The notes: generated from the letters alone by a model not told the origin. A DNA stretch of 41,345 bases from Rhodospirillales bacterium (GCA_016185145.1 JACPOB010000146.1:1-41345); one strand, 5' to 3'; shown: positions 28,434-36,701, numbered from the stretch's first letter. Numbers and translations: made by a program.

Positions 28434-29309
28434 GTGGGTCTCCGGACGAAATTCAACTTGGTCATGGTCAGCGCTTTCCTGATCGGCCTCGCCATCGCGA
28501 CCTTCCTTGCCAGGGAGATCACGATCGAGGAAGCCAGGCGGCAGATGCTCAACGAGGCGAACCTCATCATGCGCAGCGGCACGGCCGTCCGCGGCTACAC
28601 CCAGAACGAGATCCGGCCGCTCATCGTCGACCAGCTCGCGGTGCGCTTCCTGCCCCACTCGGTTCCGTCCTACTCGGCGCAGACGGTGCTGCATCAGCTG
28701 CAGAAGGATTTCCCCGACTATTCCTACAAGGAAGCGGCCCTCAACCCGACCAATCCGGCCGACCGCGCCACGAACTGGGAATCGGACGTCATCCACGCCT
28801 TCAAGAACGATCCCAAGCTCGCCGAGTTCGTCGGCCTTCGCGAGACGGCGACCGGTCCGTTCCTGACCTTCGCGCGACCGTTTCGCTTGACCGACAAGGC
28901 CTGCCTCGCCTGCCATTCGACGCCGGCGGCGGCGCCGCCGACCATGGTCGACCTCTACGGCAACAGCAACGGATTCGGCTGGCAGTTGAACGACGTGATC
29001 GGGGCTCAGATCGTCTCGGTGCCGATGAGCGTCGCCCTCGATCGCGCCAACCGGTCGTTGCTGGCGTTCGTGGGTTCGCTCAGTGCAGTGTTCCTGGTGA
29101 TGCTCGTGGTTCTGAACGTGCTGATGCACTTCGTCATCCTGAAGCCGATACAGGAGATCACTGCGCTCGCGCGCGATGTCAGCGCCGGCAAGACCGACGT
29201 GGCGGAGTATCCGGTCAAGGGACGAGACGAGATCTCCTCGCTCGGCCGCTCGTTCAATCTCATGCATCGCAGTCTTCAGAACGCCATGAGGATGCTGGAG
29301 GGCACATGA
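28434..29309 (+). CDS. Membrane sensor with Tll0287-like (DUF3365) c-type haem domain and HAMP
   Basis: A 291-residue signal-input protein. Transmembrane segments are about 7-25 and 208-232. The periplasmic region between them is a DUF3365/Tll0287-like domain with a c-type haem motif CLACH at 157-161, which needs haem attachment outside the cytoplasm. A HAMP linker follows (about 233-285: LKPIQEITALARDVSAGKTD... VKGRDEISSLGRSFNLM). It ends without any histidine kinase, cyclase or chemotaxis output. GTG start at 28434 with AAGGGG eight bases upstream. The next gene, 22 bp downstream, is a cytoplasmic Ser/Thr kinase, the natural output partner by context. The haem suggests that the input is redox state or a gas; that is inference. 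Confidence 0.88.
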   Translation: MGLRTKFNLVMVSAFLIGLAIATFLAREITIEEARRQMLNEANLIMRSGTAVRGYTQNEIRPLIVDQLAVRFLPHSVPSYSAQTVLHQLQKDFPDYSYKEAALNPTNPADRATNWESDVIHAFKNDPKLAEFVGLRETATGPFLTFARPFRLTDKACLACHSTPAAAPPTMVDLYGNSNGFGWQLNDVIGAQIVSVPMSVALDRANRSLLAFVGSLSAVFLVMLVVLNVLMHFVILKPIQEITALARDVSAGKTDVAEYPVKGRDEISSLGRSFNLMHRSLQNAMRMLEGT

Positions 29310-29331
29310 GCGGTGTTCTGGGGCGGTAGGC

Positions 29332-30711
29332 ATGCAGCCGCTCCCGCCCAACATCGGCCGCTATGTCGTCGAGGAGTTGGTCGGCGTTGGCGGCATGGGC
29401 CAGATCTACAGGGCACACGATCCCGTCCTGCGCCGGACCGTCGCCATCAAGCTGATCTCGACCAAGCTGATGAGCGGCGCCGACCGCGCCGACTACATCA
29501 AGCGCTTCCGGCGCGAGGCCGAGGCGGCCGCCCGCTGCGCGCATCCCAACATCGTCGCGGTCTATGACTTCGCCCTGCACGACGAGCAGCCCTACCTAGC
29601 GATGGAGTTCGTCTCCGGACGCAGCCTGCGCCAGCTTCTCGACGATGCGCCGGTCATGGAGGTTCCCAACGCCATCGCCGTCATGCTGCAGGTCCTCGAT
29701 GCCCTGACCAGCGCGCACGAGCAGGGCGTGATCCACCAGGATATCAAGCCCGGCAACATCATGCTGACGGCCGAGCAACGGGTGAAGGTGGGCGACTTCG
29801 GCATCTCGAAGTTGATGAACGTCGAGGCCACGACCGTCTTCTCGACGATCGGCACGCCGTCCTACATGTCGCCCGAGCAGTGCCGCGGCGACGACATCGT
29901 CGACGGCCGGTCCGACATCTTCTCGGCCGGCGCGACCTTGTTCGAGATGGTGGCCGGCGAACGGGCCTTCCAGGGCCGCAACGTGACCGAGGTCAGCCGC
30001 CGCATCCAGAACGACAACCTGCCGCTCCTGCCGGCGAACGTGCGCAACGCGGCGCCGCGCCTGCAGCTGGTGCTCGAGCGCGCCATGGGCAAGCACCCGG
30101 CTGACCGCTTCGATACCGGCGCCGACATGGCCGAGGCGTTGCGCCAGGTGCTGCGCGAGGCGGGGCCCGACAGCACGCGCATCGCGCCCGAGGCCAAGGT
30201 CACGACGGTGGTCTCGCCGCGCGCGCCGCGCGAGGACTCCGCCGGGCGCAACCCGCAGCCGGCGCTCGATCCCACGCTGCTGAAGACGGTGGAGGACAAG
30301 CTCCGGACCTATGTCGGCCCGGTCGCGCGCGTCCTGGTGCAGACGGTCGCCGCGCGCGGCCGTTCCGCCGCCGACCTCGTTTCAGAGCTCGCGCAGTCGG
30401 TGCCCGACGAGGCCGACCGCGAGCGGTTCCTCCGCGAGACGGCGTCGCTGGCGCGGCTCCGCTCCTCCACGCCGACGGGCGGACCACCGCTCAGCGACAG
30501 CAGCGGCCGCCGCGGCAGCATCAGCCTGCCCGAACAGGAGCTCGAGCGGGCGCAGGCGGCATTGACCCAGTTCGTCGGACCGATCGCCCGCGTGCTGGTG
30601 CGCCGCGCGGCCGTCAATTGCTCGTCGGTCGAGCTTCTGTGGCAGGCGCTTGCGACCCACATCGAATCGCCGACCGAACGGGCCGCCTTCCTGCGCCTGC
30701 GTCAGAGCTGA
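29332..30711 (+). CDS. Hanks-type Ser/Thr protein kinase with duplicated C-terminal module
   Basis: A 459-residue soluble kinase, no transmembrane segment. The catalytic domain spans about 11-275: glycine loop GVGGMGQIY (18-26), Lys40 in VAIK, Glu62 in RREAE, HQD (135-137) in place of HRD, Asn142, DFG 155-157 and the activation segment GTPSYMSPEQ. The Gln136 makes it a non-RD-type kinase. After a linker (about 276-315) come two copies of a 55-57-residue module, 316-370 and 403-459, each holding VGPxARVLV. I do not know the module's function; oligomerisation or partner binding is plausible. Third gene of the caspase-like/haem sensor unit. Ribosome site is weak (GGGGCGGTAGG). Confidence 0.92.
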   Translation: MQPLPPNIGRYVVEELVGVGGMGQIYRAHDPVLRRTVAIKLISTKLMSGADRADYIKRFRREAEAAARCAHPNIVAVYDFALHDEQPYLAMEFVSGRSLRQLLDDAPVMEVPNAIAVMLQVLDALTSAHEQGVIHQDIKPGNIMLTAEQRVKVGDFGISKLMNVEATTVFSTIGTPSYMSPEQCRGDDIVDGRSDIFSAGATLFEMVAGERAFQGRNVTEVSRRIQNDNLPLLPANVRNAAPRLQLVLERAMGKHPADRFDTGADMAEALRQVLREAGPDSTRIAPEAKVTTVVSPRAPREDSAGRNPQPALDPTLLKTVEDKLRTYVGPVARVLVQTVAARGRSAADLVSELAQSVPDEADRERFLRETASLARLRSSTPTGGPPLSDSSGRRGSISLPEQELERAQAALTQFVGPIARVLVRRAAVNCSSVELLWQALATHIESPTERAAFLRLRQS

Positions 30712-30715
30712 GCTG

Positions 30716-30748
30716 CTCGCTGCGCTCGGCTCCGGTCGGGACGACGGA
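30716..30748. repeat. Repeat family A, partial copy
   Basis: A half element, CTCGCTGCGCTCGGCTCCGG then TCGGGACGACGGA, matching the right arm of the family A palindromes. It fills the gap between the kinase stop and the convergent quinone oxidoreductase stop and lacks the left arm. Confidence 0.7.
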
Positions 30749-30751
30749 AGG

Positions 30752-31759
30752 TCACGCCATGACGATCGCCACGCGCCCGGTCACCGAGCGCTCCAGCAGC
30801 GCGCGCATCGCCTCGGCCGCCTGATCGAGACGGAAGGTGCGGTCGACGTGCGGCCGGCAGAGTCCGGCCTCGCACCAGCCCCGGATGCGTTCCATCAGCG
30901 CGAAGGTGCGGTCGCCCTGTTCGAAGCGCGCGTCGTGCGGGCTCCATCCGACATAGTAGCCGTAGTTGAAGCCGGTTACGGCGATGGTCTTGACCAGGAG
31001 GATGTTGGCCGGGATCTGCGGGATGGTGCCGCCGGCAAAGCCGATCGGACAGATGCGGCTCTCGACCGCCATGCAGCGCAGCGACTGGGCGAAGACGTCG
31101 CCGCCCACCGGATCGTAGACCCGGTCGACGCCGCGTCCGCCGGTGAGCTTCAGCACTTCTTCGCGGAAATCCTGGCTCGAGTAGTCGATCACGTGGTCGG
31201 CGCCACGCGCCTTGGCGAAGGCGGTCTTGCGCGCTCCGCCCGCGGTCGCGATCACGGTGGCGCCTAGAATCTTGCCGATCTCGACCGCGGCCATGCCGAC
31301 CCCGCCTGCCGCGGCATGGACCAGCAGCGTCTGGCCCTTCTGCACGTCGAGCGCCATCGGCCAGGTGAGCGCGCCGGCGGACGTCGGATAGGAAATCGCA
31401 AGCTGGATCGCCTCGACGAAGCCCACCGTCTTCGGCTTGGAGAAGACGTTGACCTCGTGGACCACGGCCTCTTCGGCAAGGCCGCCCCAGTCGAGCACGG
31501 CCACCACCTCGTCGCCCACCTTCAGCCGCCTGCAGTCCGGCGCCGCTTCGGTCACCACGCCCGAAACCTCGGTGCCCGGCGCGAAGGGGAAGGGCGGTCG
31601 GCGCTGGTACTTGCCCGCGATCACCAGGGTGGTGGCGAAGCTCACGCCCGCGGCCTCGATGCGGATGCGCACTTGGCCGGGTTTGAGCGCCGCCGGCTCC
31701 ACGTCTTCGAGCTTCAGGTCTTCGGGCCCGCCCCATCGGCGGCAGATCATCGCTTTCAT
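30752..31759 (-). CDS. NADPH:quinone oxidoreductase family protein (MDR superfamily)
   Basis: A 335-residue medium-chain dehydrogenase/reductase without structural zinc cysteines, matching the quinone oxidoreductase (QOR, Qor-like) branch. The N-terminal GroES-like domain begins MKAMICRRWGGPEDLKLED and includes PGTEVSGVV. The nucleotide fold has VHAAAGGVGMAAVEIGK near residue 148. The family reduces quinones or alpha,beta-unsaturated carbonyls with NADPH. GGAG lies before the ATG. It is followed upstream by repeat D and then by a P450 in the same direction, but the repeat separates them. Confidence 0.92.
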   Translation of the reverse strand: MKAMICRRWGGPEDLKLEDVEPAALKPGQVRIRIEAAGVSFATTLVIAGKYQRRPPFPFAPGTEVSGVVTEAAPDCRRLKVGDEVVAVLDWGGLAEEAVVHEVNVFSKPKTVGFVEAIQLAISYPTSAGALTWPMALDVQKGQTLLVHAAAGGVGMAAVEIGKILGATVIATAGGARKTAFAKARGADHVIDYSSQDFREEVLKLTGGRGVDRVYDPVGGDVFAQSLRCMAVESRICPIGFAGGTIPQIPANILLVKTIAVTGFNYGYYVGWSPHDARFEQGDRTFALMERIRGWCEAGLCRPHVDRTFRLDQAAEAMRALLERSVTGRVAIVMA

Positions 31760-31784
31760 TTCAACTCCGTTCGCACAGCCTCGA

Positions 31785-31890
31785 CCTCACCCTGAGGAGC
31801 CCCCGCAGGGCGCGTCTCGAAGGGTTGGTACCAGTCTTGGTGTTGCCACCCTTCGAGACGCACCGCTGCGCGGTGCTCCTCAGGGTGAGG
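31785..31890. repeat. Palindromic repeat family D, copy 2
   Basis: CCTCACCCTGAGGAGC and its inverse GCTCCTCAGGGTGAGG form the ends, with GCGCGTCTCGAAGGGT / ACCCTTCGAGACGC arms further in and a CACCGCTGCGCGGTG hairpin on one side. It occupies the whole space between the P450 and quinone oxidoreductase genes. Very similar sequence is common in intergenic DNA of Bradyrhizobium-like genomes (established from general knowledge, not searched here). Confidence 0.87.
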
Positions 31891-31893
31891 CGG

Positions 31894-33114
31894 TTACAAG
31901 ACAACCAGCAGGCTCTTCACCCCGCGCAGGATCAGCGAATCGTGCCACTGCGGCTCGCCGCCCTCGAGACGGATCTGCGGCAGGCGTTCGGCCAGCCGGG
32001 CGGCGGCGATTTCCGATTCGAGCCGCGCCAGCGGCGCGCCGAGGCAGAAATGGATGCCGTGACCGAAGGTCATGTGCGGGTTCTGGGCGCGGCCGATGTC
32101 GAAGCGCTCGGGATCGTCGAATGCCTCGGGATCGCGGTTGGCCGAGTTCATGAAGGCAAAGACGCGCTGGCCTTCGCGGATCGTGCGGCCGCCCATCTCG
32201 AGGTCGGCGGCGGCGACGCGCGCGAAGGCGCCCGAGGGGCCGTCGTAGCGCAGCCACTCCTCGATCGCGCGGCCCGCCATCGTCGGCTCGGCGACCAGGC
32301 GTTCCCACTGGTCGCGGTTCTTCATCGAATAGAGGAAGCCGTTGCCTATGAGGTTGGTCGTGGTCTCGTGGCCGGCGAACAGCAGGAGGATGCAGGTCCC
32401 GATGATCTCGTCGGTGGAGAGCGCATCGCGGTCGTCGCGCGCCAGCACGAGTTGGCTGATCATGTCGCCGGTCGGCTCGGCCGTGCGCGCCTCGACGAGC
32501 TCGCGGAAGTAGCCCGACATCGCCTTGGCGCCGGTCTCGGCGCGCAGATACTTGTTGCCTGCCACCTGGGCGGTGCCGATGAACAGGGCGATGTCGTCGG
32601 ACCACACCTTTACGCGCTCGAGGTCGGCGCGCGGCACGCCCAGGAGGTCCATGATCACCGAGGCGGGCAGGGGATAGGCGAAGTCGGCGATGAAATCGAC
32701 CGGCTCGCCGCGCCTGTGTTTGGCCTGCATGCCGTCGATCAGATGGCTGACGATGTCCTCGATGTTGGGCGTGAGGTTCGAGACGGCGGTGGGCGTGAAG
32801 GCCTTGGTGAACAGCCGGCGCAGGCGGGTGTGGTCCGGCGGGTCGCGGAACACCATCCAGTGATTGAGGTAGCGCACCAGGCTCTCGATGGAACCCTTCT
32901 GGTATTCCGGGTTGGCCTTGAAGAAGGGCGTCAGGCGGTCGGCCGAGATCTGCCGGTTGTTCAGCGCCACCTGCTTCACGTCGGCGTAGCGCGTGATGAT
33001 CCACGCCTTCATCGCCGGCGACCAGTGCACCGGGTCTTCGATGCGCAGGCGTGCGAACTCCGGGAATGGATTGGCGTTGGTCGCAGGATTGCCGAGGTCG
33101 AAGACGTAGGCCAT
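31894..33114 (-). CDS. Cytochrome P450
   Basis: A 406-residue soluble bacterial P450. The I-helix motif is AGHETT (247-252), ExxR is at 286-289 (EEWLR), and the haem-binding loop FGHGIHFCLGAPLAR places the haem thiolate at Cys357. The meander and length are normal, so it is likely active. No ferredoxin or ferredoxin reductase is adjacent; electrons must come from proteins encoded elsewhere. The substrate is unknown. The start has no strong ribosome site; divergent GNAT gene begins 30 bp upstream. The gene ends 4 bp from repeat D. Confidence 0.93.
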   Translation of the reverse strand: MAYVFDLGNPATNANPFPEFARLRIEDPVHWSPAMKAWIITRYADVKQVALNNRQISADRLTPFFKANPEYQKGSIESLVRYLNHWMVFRDPPDHTRLRRLFTKAFTPTAVSNLTPNIEDIVSHLIDGMQAKHRRGEPVDFIADFAYPLPASVIMDLLGVPRADLERVKVWSDDIALFIGTAQVAGNKYLRAETGAKAMSGYFRELVEARTAEPTGDMISQLVLARDDRDALSTDEIIGTCILLLFAGHETTTNLIGNGFLYSMKNRDQWERLVAEPTMAGRAIEEWLRYDGPSGAFARVAAADLEMGGRTIREGQRVFAFMNSANRDPEAFDDPERFDIGRAQNPHMTFGHGIHFCLGAPLARLESEIAAARLAERLPQIRLEGGEPQWHDSLILRGVKSLLVVL

Positions 33115-33143
33115 GGCGCGAAGGCTAACTACTATGTCGCGTC

Positions 33144-33566
33144 ATGACCATCGAGATCAGGCGCCTCGGCCCAGGCGATGCTGCCCTCTTCGACCGCGTC
33201 GCGGAAGGCGTGTTCGACCATGCCATCGAGCCGGATCGCCTTGCAGCCTACCTCGCCACGCCCGGCCATTACTTCATCGCAGCCTTTGCCGATGGCGAGA
33301 TGGTGGGCCAACTCGCCGCGGTGCTGCACCGTCATCCTGACCTCAGGCCGGTCGAGCTCTATGTCGACGAGGTCGCTGTAGCGCCCGCCTTTCAGCGCCA
33401 GGGCATCGCGCGGCGCATGCTCGAGCATGCCTTCGCGCTGGGACGCGAGCTCGGCTGCGCCGAGGCCTGGGTCGGCACTGAACCGGACAATCTCCCGGCG
33501 AAGATGCTTTACGAGCGGCGCAGCCTGCCGGTCGAGCCATTCGCCATGTACGTCTTCAAGCTTTGA
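33144..33566 (+). CDS. GNAT acetyltransferase, AAC(3)-I-like
   Basis: A 140-residue GCN5-related acetyltransferase. The acetyl-CoA site is VDEVAVAPAFQRQGIARRMLEHA (Q-R-Q-G-I-A around residue 83). The N-terminal outline GVFDHAIEPDRLAAYLATPGHYFIAAFADGEMVGQ resembles AAC(3)-I-type aminoglycoside acetyltransferases, and the C-terminal EPFAMYVFKL is also like that group. The loop between LYE and EPF is shorter than usual, RRSLPV replacing the family's glycine-rich segment. Whether it acts on aminoglycosides is unknown; many chromosomal relatives have other substrates. Divergent from the P450. A hairpin GGCGCACCAC/GTGGCGCGCC follows its stop. Confidence 0.82.
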   Translation: MTIEIRRLGPGDAALFDRVAEGVFDHAIEPDRLAAYLATPGHYFIAAFADGEMVGQLAAVLHRHPDLRPVELYVDEVAVAPAFQRQGIARRMLEHAFALGRELGCAEAWVGTEPDNLPAKMLYERRSLPVEPFAMYVFKL

Positions 33567-33629
33567 CGCCGGGGGCGGGGCGCACCACTGAGGTGGCGCG
33601 CCACCGGCAGCTAGCACGTGATGTAATTT

Positions 33630-33771
33630 AAGTCGATTCGTCGTCCCGACCGGAGCCGAGCGCAGCGAGGCGGAGCGGAGGGACCTTCCTCCCACGACAA
33701 GCCGCTTTTCGTTGAGAGGAGGTCCCTCCACTCCGCGCTTCGCGCTCCGGTCGGGACGACGGAATTGACTT
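33630..33771. repeat. Palindromic repeat family A, copy 2
   Basis: Ends AAGTCGATTCGTCGTCCCGA and TCGGGACGACGGAATTGACTT are inverted. Inside, CCGGAGC.../...GCTCCGG, CGGAGCGGAGGGACC / GGTCCCTCCACTCCG arms and a short variable centre follow. Same architecture as 6704-6829. It lies between convergent GNAT and glyoxalase genes. Confidence 0.87.
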
Positions 33772-33785
33772 GAACTCATCACGCT

Positions 33786-34434
33786 CTAGGTCGCCGTACC
33801 GGCGAACAGCAGGAGGTTGCCATCGAGATCGCGCACGATGAAGGTGCGCGCACCCCAGGGCTCCTGCTTCAGCGGACGAAAGAATGCCACGCCGGCCGCC
33901 TGGAACTCGGCGAACAGGGCGCGGATCTCGGCCGCGCTGCCGACGGTCATCGAGGCGGCCAGAAGCTCCTCGCGCTCGCGGATGTCGTCGACGAAGACCG
34001 GCCGGCGGACCTGGCGCAGGTTCAGCTGCACCTTGCCGCCGGACCTGGCCGTAGAAGGGCGGCTCGCCATAGGTGAAGACGATCTCGAAGCCGAGCTGCT
34101 CGGTGTAGAACGCGCAGGCCGCCTCGAAGTCGGCGACGAACAAGTTGGGCTCGGCCGCGTTCAGCATCGGCGTGATGGCGGCGGCGGGGACTTTGCTATC
34201 GGTCATGGCTTGCATTCCTGTCCTGAGCGCCTGCCAGCTCTCGAACCCGGCCTGGCGGGCCACCAGCTCCTGCGCATCGGCAAGCTTGAAGCTCTGCTGC
34301 AGGACCTCGCGGTCGCTAAGGTCGCGGAATCGCGGCAGGACGGCCCTGATCTGCGCCGCGACGGGATGGTGACCGTCACGGTGCCAGCGCAGGTAGAGCT
34401 TGGCCTGCTTGCGGAGGTTCTCGAGGTTGGGCAT
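33786..34434 (-). pseudogene. VOC/glyoxalase-family gene, frameshifted
   Basis: One protein is split over two frames. The first frame (from ATG at 34434) gives MPNLENLRKQAKLYLRWHRD, an N-terminal helical domain ending ELVARQAGFESWQALR, and then the first VOC half NLFVADFEAACAFYTEQLGFEIVFTYGEPPFYGQV. Near 34040 the VOC continues only in another frame: GGKVQLNLRQVRRPVFVDD to DLDGNLLLFAGTAT, stop at 33786. A single extra base in GTCCGGCGGC would explain the switch. The old frame reads on through arginine-rich noise into repeat A. Either a recent inactivating frameshift or a sequencing error; the second half is otherwise well conserved. The fused N-terminal domain is known in some glyoxalase and ankyrin proteins. 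Confidence 0.8.
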
Positions 34435-34521
34435 GGGCGCAGCTACGGGTTTACGTCACGTAGGTGGGCATGGCCCCTTCGGCCGCAGCCGATGCGCCCT
34501 ACAGCAGCGAGGCGATCATAC

Positions 34522-34560
34522 TCTCCCGGTCTGCCGGCTTCCAGCCGGCAGTCCGGGAGA
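34522..34560. terminator. Hairpin after the 536-residue gene (repeat C relative)
   Basis: TCTCCCGG-T-CTGCCGGCT pairs with AGCCGGCAG-T-CCGGGAGA over a 3-base centre, beginning right after the stop at 34561 of the minus-strand gene. The core GGCTTCCAGCC is shared with repeat family C. It can serve as that gene's terminator. Confidence 0.65.
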
Positions 34561-36171
34561 TCAGCCTAGTGCGGCGACACCCAGCGCCTTGCCGAAGCGA
34601 CGGCTGCAATCCAGCGGATCGCCGTACTTGCGATGCCGCGCCGTGTGGTGTGCGGCGGCCAGCAGCAGGCGGCTCCTCAGGGGATTCCGGTTCTTGCCGA
34701 AATCCTCCAGCATGCAGAGGGCGATCTCCTGGTTGTGCGGATCGTTGCCGAGCCGCGAGCAGGCCATGGCGATGGCGCGCACCAGCGGCCCAAAATCACT
34801 GTTACAGTCGAGGCCGCCAGCGAGCGCGGCCTGGATCCAGCCCAGCGCCTTGGGCGAATCGAGCGCCACGCAGGCCGCCTCGACACGGCTTGCAACCGCC
34901 TCGGCGTCGAGCCCGCGGATGGACTGCGTCTCGATGCGCGGCGGCGTGAGATCGCCAGTGAGCCTCTGATGCCAGGCGTTCTGGTTGAGATAGGCGGCGG
35001 CGAGATAGAGCAGTTTCAGCCGCTGCGGATGCTCGAACGTATCCCAGAACCAGCCCTGCGTGTTGACGTACTCGTAGCAATGCTGCGGCAGGGAGAAGTT
35101 GAGTTCGCCGTGGGTCTCCAGAGCGACCGTCGCGGCGCCGACCTGGATCGCATCCAAAATGGCGCGCGGGCTCTTGCCGGCCTTCAGCAGCTCCGTCAGG
35201 TGCGTCAGGTAAGCCGGCTCGGGCTCGCGAACGACGACCTCGATCAGCGCCTCGGTCTCCGCGGCGTCGAGCGGCGCCTTGTTGTTGGCCAGGATCGCGC
35301 GCTCCAGCTCGGTGGTGCCGCTGTAGGGCACGGCGTGCAGGCTCTGGCCTTCGAGGTAGACGGTGACGGCGTTGCAGGCCACTTCGTAGAGCGAGTACCA
35401 GCGCGGGCCGACGGCGATGTCGAGCGCGCCGGCGTAGAGCACGTCGTGCGCATCGTCCCAACCGATCGCCTCGCCCAGCTCGACGGTGGCGCGGGCGCGG
35501 AAGGATTTGTGCCCGGTCGTGTAGGAGCGGTTCTGGAAGGAGCGATCCTGCACGTCGATCAGGCCGGCGAAGCAGAGCTCGGCCAATGCGGCGCGGCGCT
35601 CGGCCGGGTTCTGCATCAGGCCGAGGAACACGCGGTAGGCGTCGACGACATTGCCGCGATGGACCAGCGTCATCCACTGGCCCAGCCGCTGCTTCAGCGG
35701 GCCGTCGAGCGCCATCGGCGTCTGGTCGGGCCAGTGCACGACCGGCACGGGCGGCGGGCCGTCGGGCATCTGGAAGCCGCGCGAATAATGGCCGGGCGCC
35801 TTGGCGATCTTCTGGTTCCAGATATCGAGCCCGGTCGGGATGTACCAGATGGTCTGCGCCAGCGGCAGGCCGGAGGCCGCGCCCGGCAGCATCTTCGACA
35901 GGTTGAGGCTCGCCCTTGCGCTCAGGAGGCAATGGTCGTTGTTCACGAAGTTCACGTACCCGTCGTCCATGCGCTCGTGATAGGGCACGTGGGTGTAGGG
36001 GGCGTGGATGCGCACGGCCTCGCGCAGCATCTCGGTGATCGGCCGGCCGTCGCGGACGAGTCCGTAGTAGACCTCGCTCGCGCCCTTCTGGTCGCGGGCC
36101 ATGATGCGCTCTTCCAGCGCAGCGTAACGGGAATCGGCGGGACGCGTAGCGGTGACGGAGTCGGGTGACAT
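34561..36171 (-). CDS. Conserved-looking 536-residue protein, function unknown
   Basis: I do not recognise this protein. It is soluble, mostly helical, with no signal peptide or membrane segment. Histidine-rich positions stand out: IHAPYTHVPYHERMDDGYVNFVNNDH (about 55-80), ETHGELNFSLPQHCYEYVNTQGWFWDTFEHP (about 370-400) and LNQNAWHQ, which could bind a metal or haem. A repeated AxxALA/GLD-type helical pattern near the C-terminus suggests alpha-solenoid packing. The start at 36171 is chosen because GGAGG lies eight bases upstream and itself forms part of the earlier in-frame ATG at 36186. Codon use is normal, so it is a real gene. It is divergent from the poxB-like pseudogene. Confidence 0.75.
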   Translation of the reverse strand: MSPDSVTATRPADSRYAALEERIMARDQKGASEVYYGLVRDGRPITEMLREAVRIHAPYTHVPYHERMDDGYVNFVNNDHCLLSARASLNLSKMLPGAASGLPLAQTIWYIPTGLDIWNQKIAKAPGHYSRGFQMPDGPPPVPVVHWPDQTPMALDGPLKQRLGQWMTLVHRGNVVDAYRVFLGLMQNPAERRAALAELCFAGLIDVQDRSFQNRSYTTGHKSFRARATVELGEAIGWDDAHDVLYAGALDIAVGPRWYSLYEVACNAVTVYLEGQSLHAVPYSGTTELERAILANNKAPLDAAETEALIEVVVREPEPAYLTHLTELLKAGKSPRAILDAIQVGAATVALETHGELNFSLPQHCYEYVNTQGWFWDTFEHPQRLKLLYLAAAYLNQNAWHQRLTGDLTPPRIETQSIRGLDAEAVASRVEAACVALDSPKALGWIQAALAGGLDCNSDFGPLVRAIAMACSRLGNDPHNQEIALCMLEDFGKNRNPLRSRLLLAAAHHTARHRKYGDPLDCSRRFGKALGVAALG

Positions 36172-36282
36172 CAGGGCAACCTCCACGAGATGGCATTAAA
36201 CGCTCGTATGAGTGGCCTTCCAAGCCGGCAGTTTCGCAGAATGCCCCGCGTCGCAGCTGAGTTCGGGAAGGCAGGAGCCGTC

Positions 36283-36500
36283 ATGAGCCAGACCGTTGCC
36301 GAAGTGATCGTCGAGACCATCGAGGCGCGGGCGTGAAGCATTGCTGGGGCGTGTCGGGCGATACGCTGAACTACGTTACCGACGCGATCCGGCGCAGCGG
36401 CATCAAATGGGGCGGCTTCGCGGCCGGCGCCGAGGCGCTGCCGACGGGCGAGCTGGCGGCCTGCGCGGACTCCTGCGGGCCGGCAGCCGAAATCGCATCG
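36283..36500 (+). pseudogene. Decayed pyruvate oxidase/dehydrogenase (PoxB-like ThDP enzyme) remnant
   Basis: The first frame gives MSQTVAEVIVETIEARA then a stop at 36334; the next frame continues KHCWGVSGDTLNYVTDAIRRSGIKW, then GFAAGAEALPTGELAACADSCGP. These pieces match in order the N-terminus of PoxB-type thiamine-diphosphate enzymes, where the intact text would be one protein. There is a frameshift near 36334, and about eight codons that include the ThDP-contacting Glu region (usually HEEAGAF) are deleted after IKW. After SCGP similarity is lost and a palindromic repeat begins at 36552. More than 450 codons of a normal PoxB are missing, so this is a dead gene fragment. Confidence 0.8.
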
Positions 36501-36551
36501 CAGCCGCGCGCTGCCGATTGCCGCGCCGGTGGCGGAGAACCTTTGGTCTTG

Positions 36552-36701
36552 CCGGACCGCGGGCCTCCAGGCCCGCTCATGGTCTTCCGGACCGCGCGCT
36601 GGGTCGCGTCTGACGCGACCTTCCCGCGCGCCTCATGATCATGAGCGCGCGAGGACGCGCGCGGTCCAGAAGAGCATGACCATGAGCGGGCCTGGAGGCC
36701 C
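36552..36701. repeat. Palindromic repeat family C, nested composite copy
   Basis: Outer arms GGGCCTCCAGGCCCGCTCATGG and the inverse CATGAGCGGGCCTGGAGGCCC enclose an inner palindrome of CCGGACCGCGCGC...GCGCGCGGTCC with GGTCGCGTC/GACGCGACC inside and CCTCATGATCATGAGCGC near the centre. It looks like one family C element inserted into or grown within another. It sits exactly at the broken end of the poxB-like pseudogene. Confidence 0.82.
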
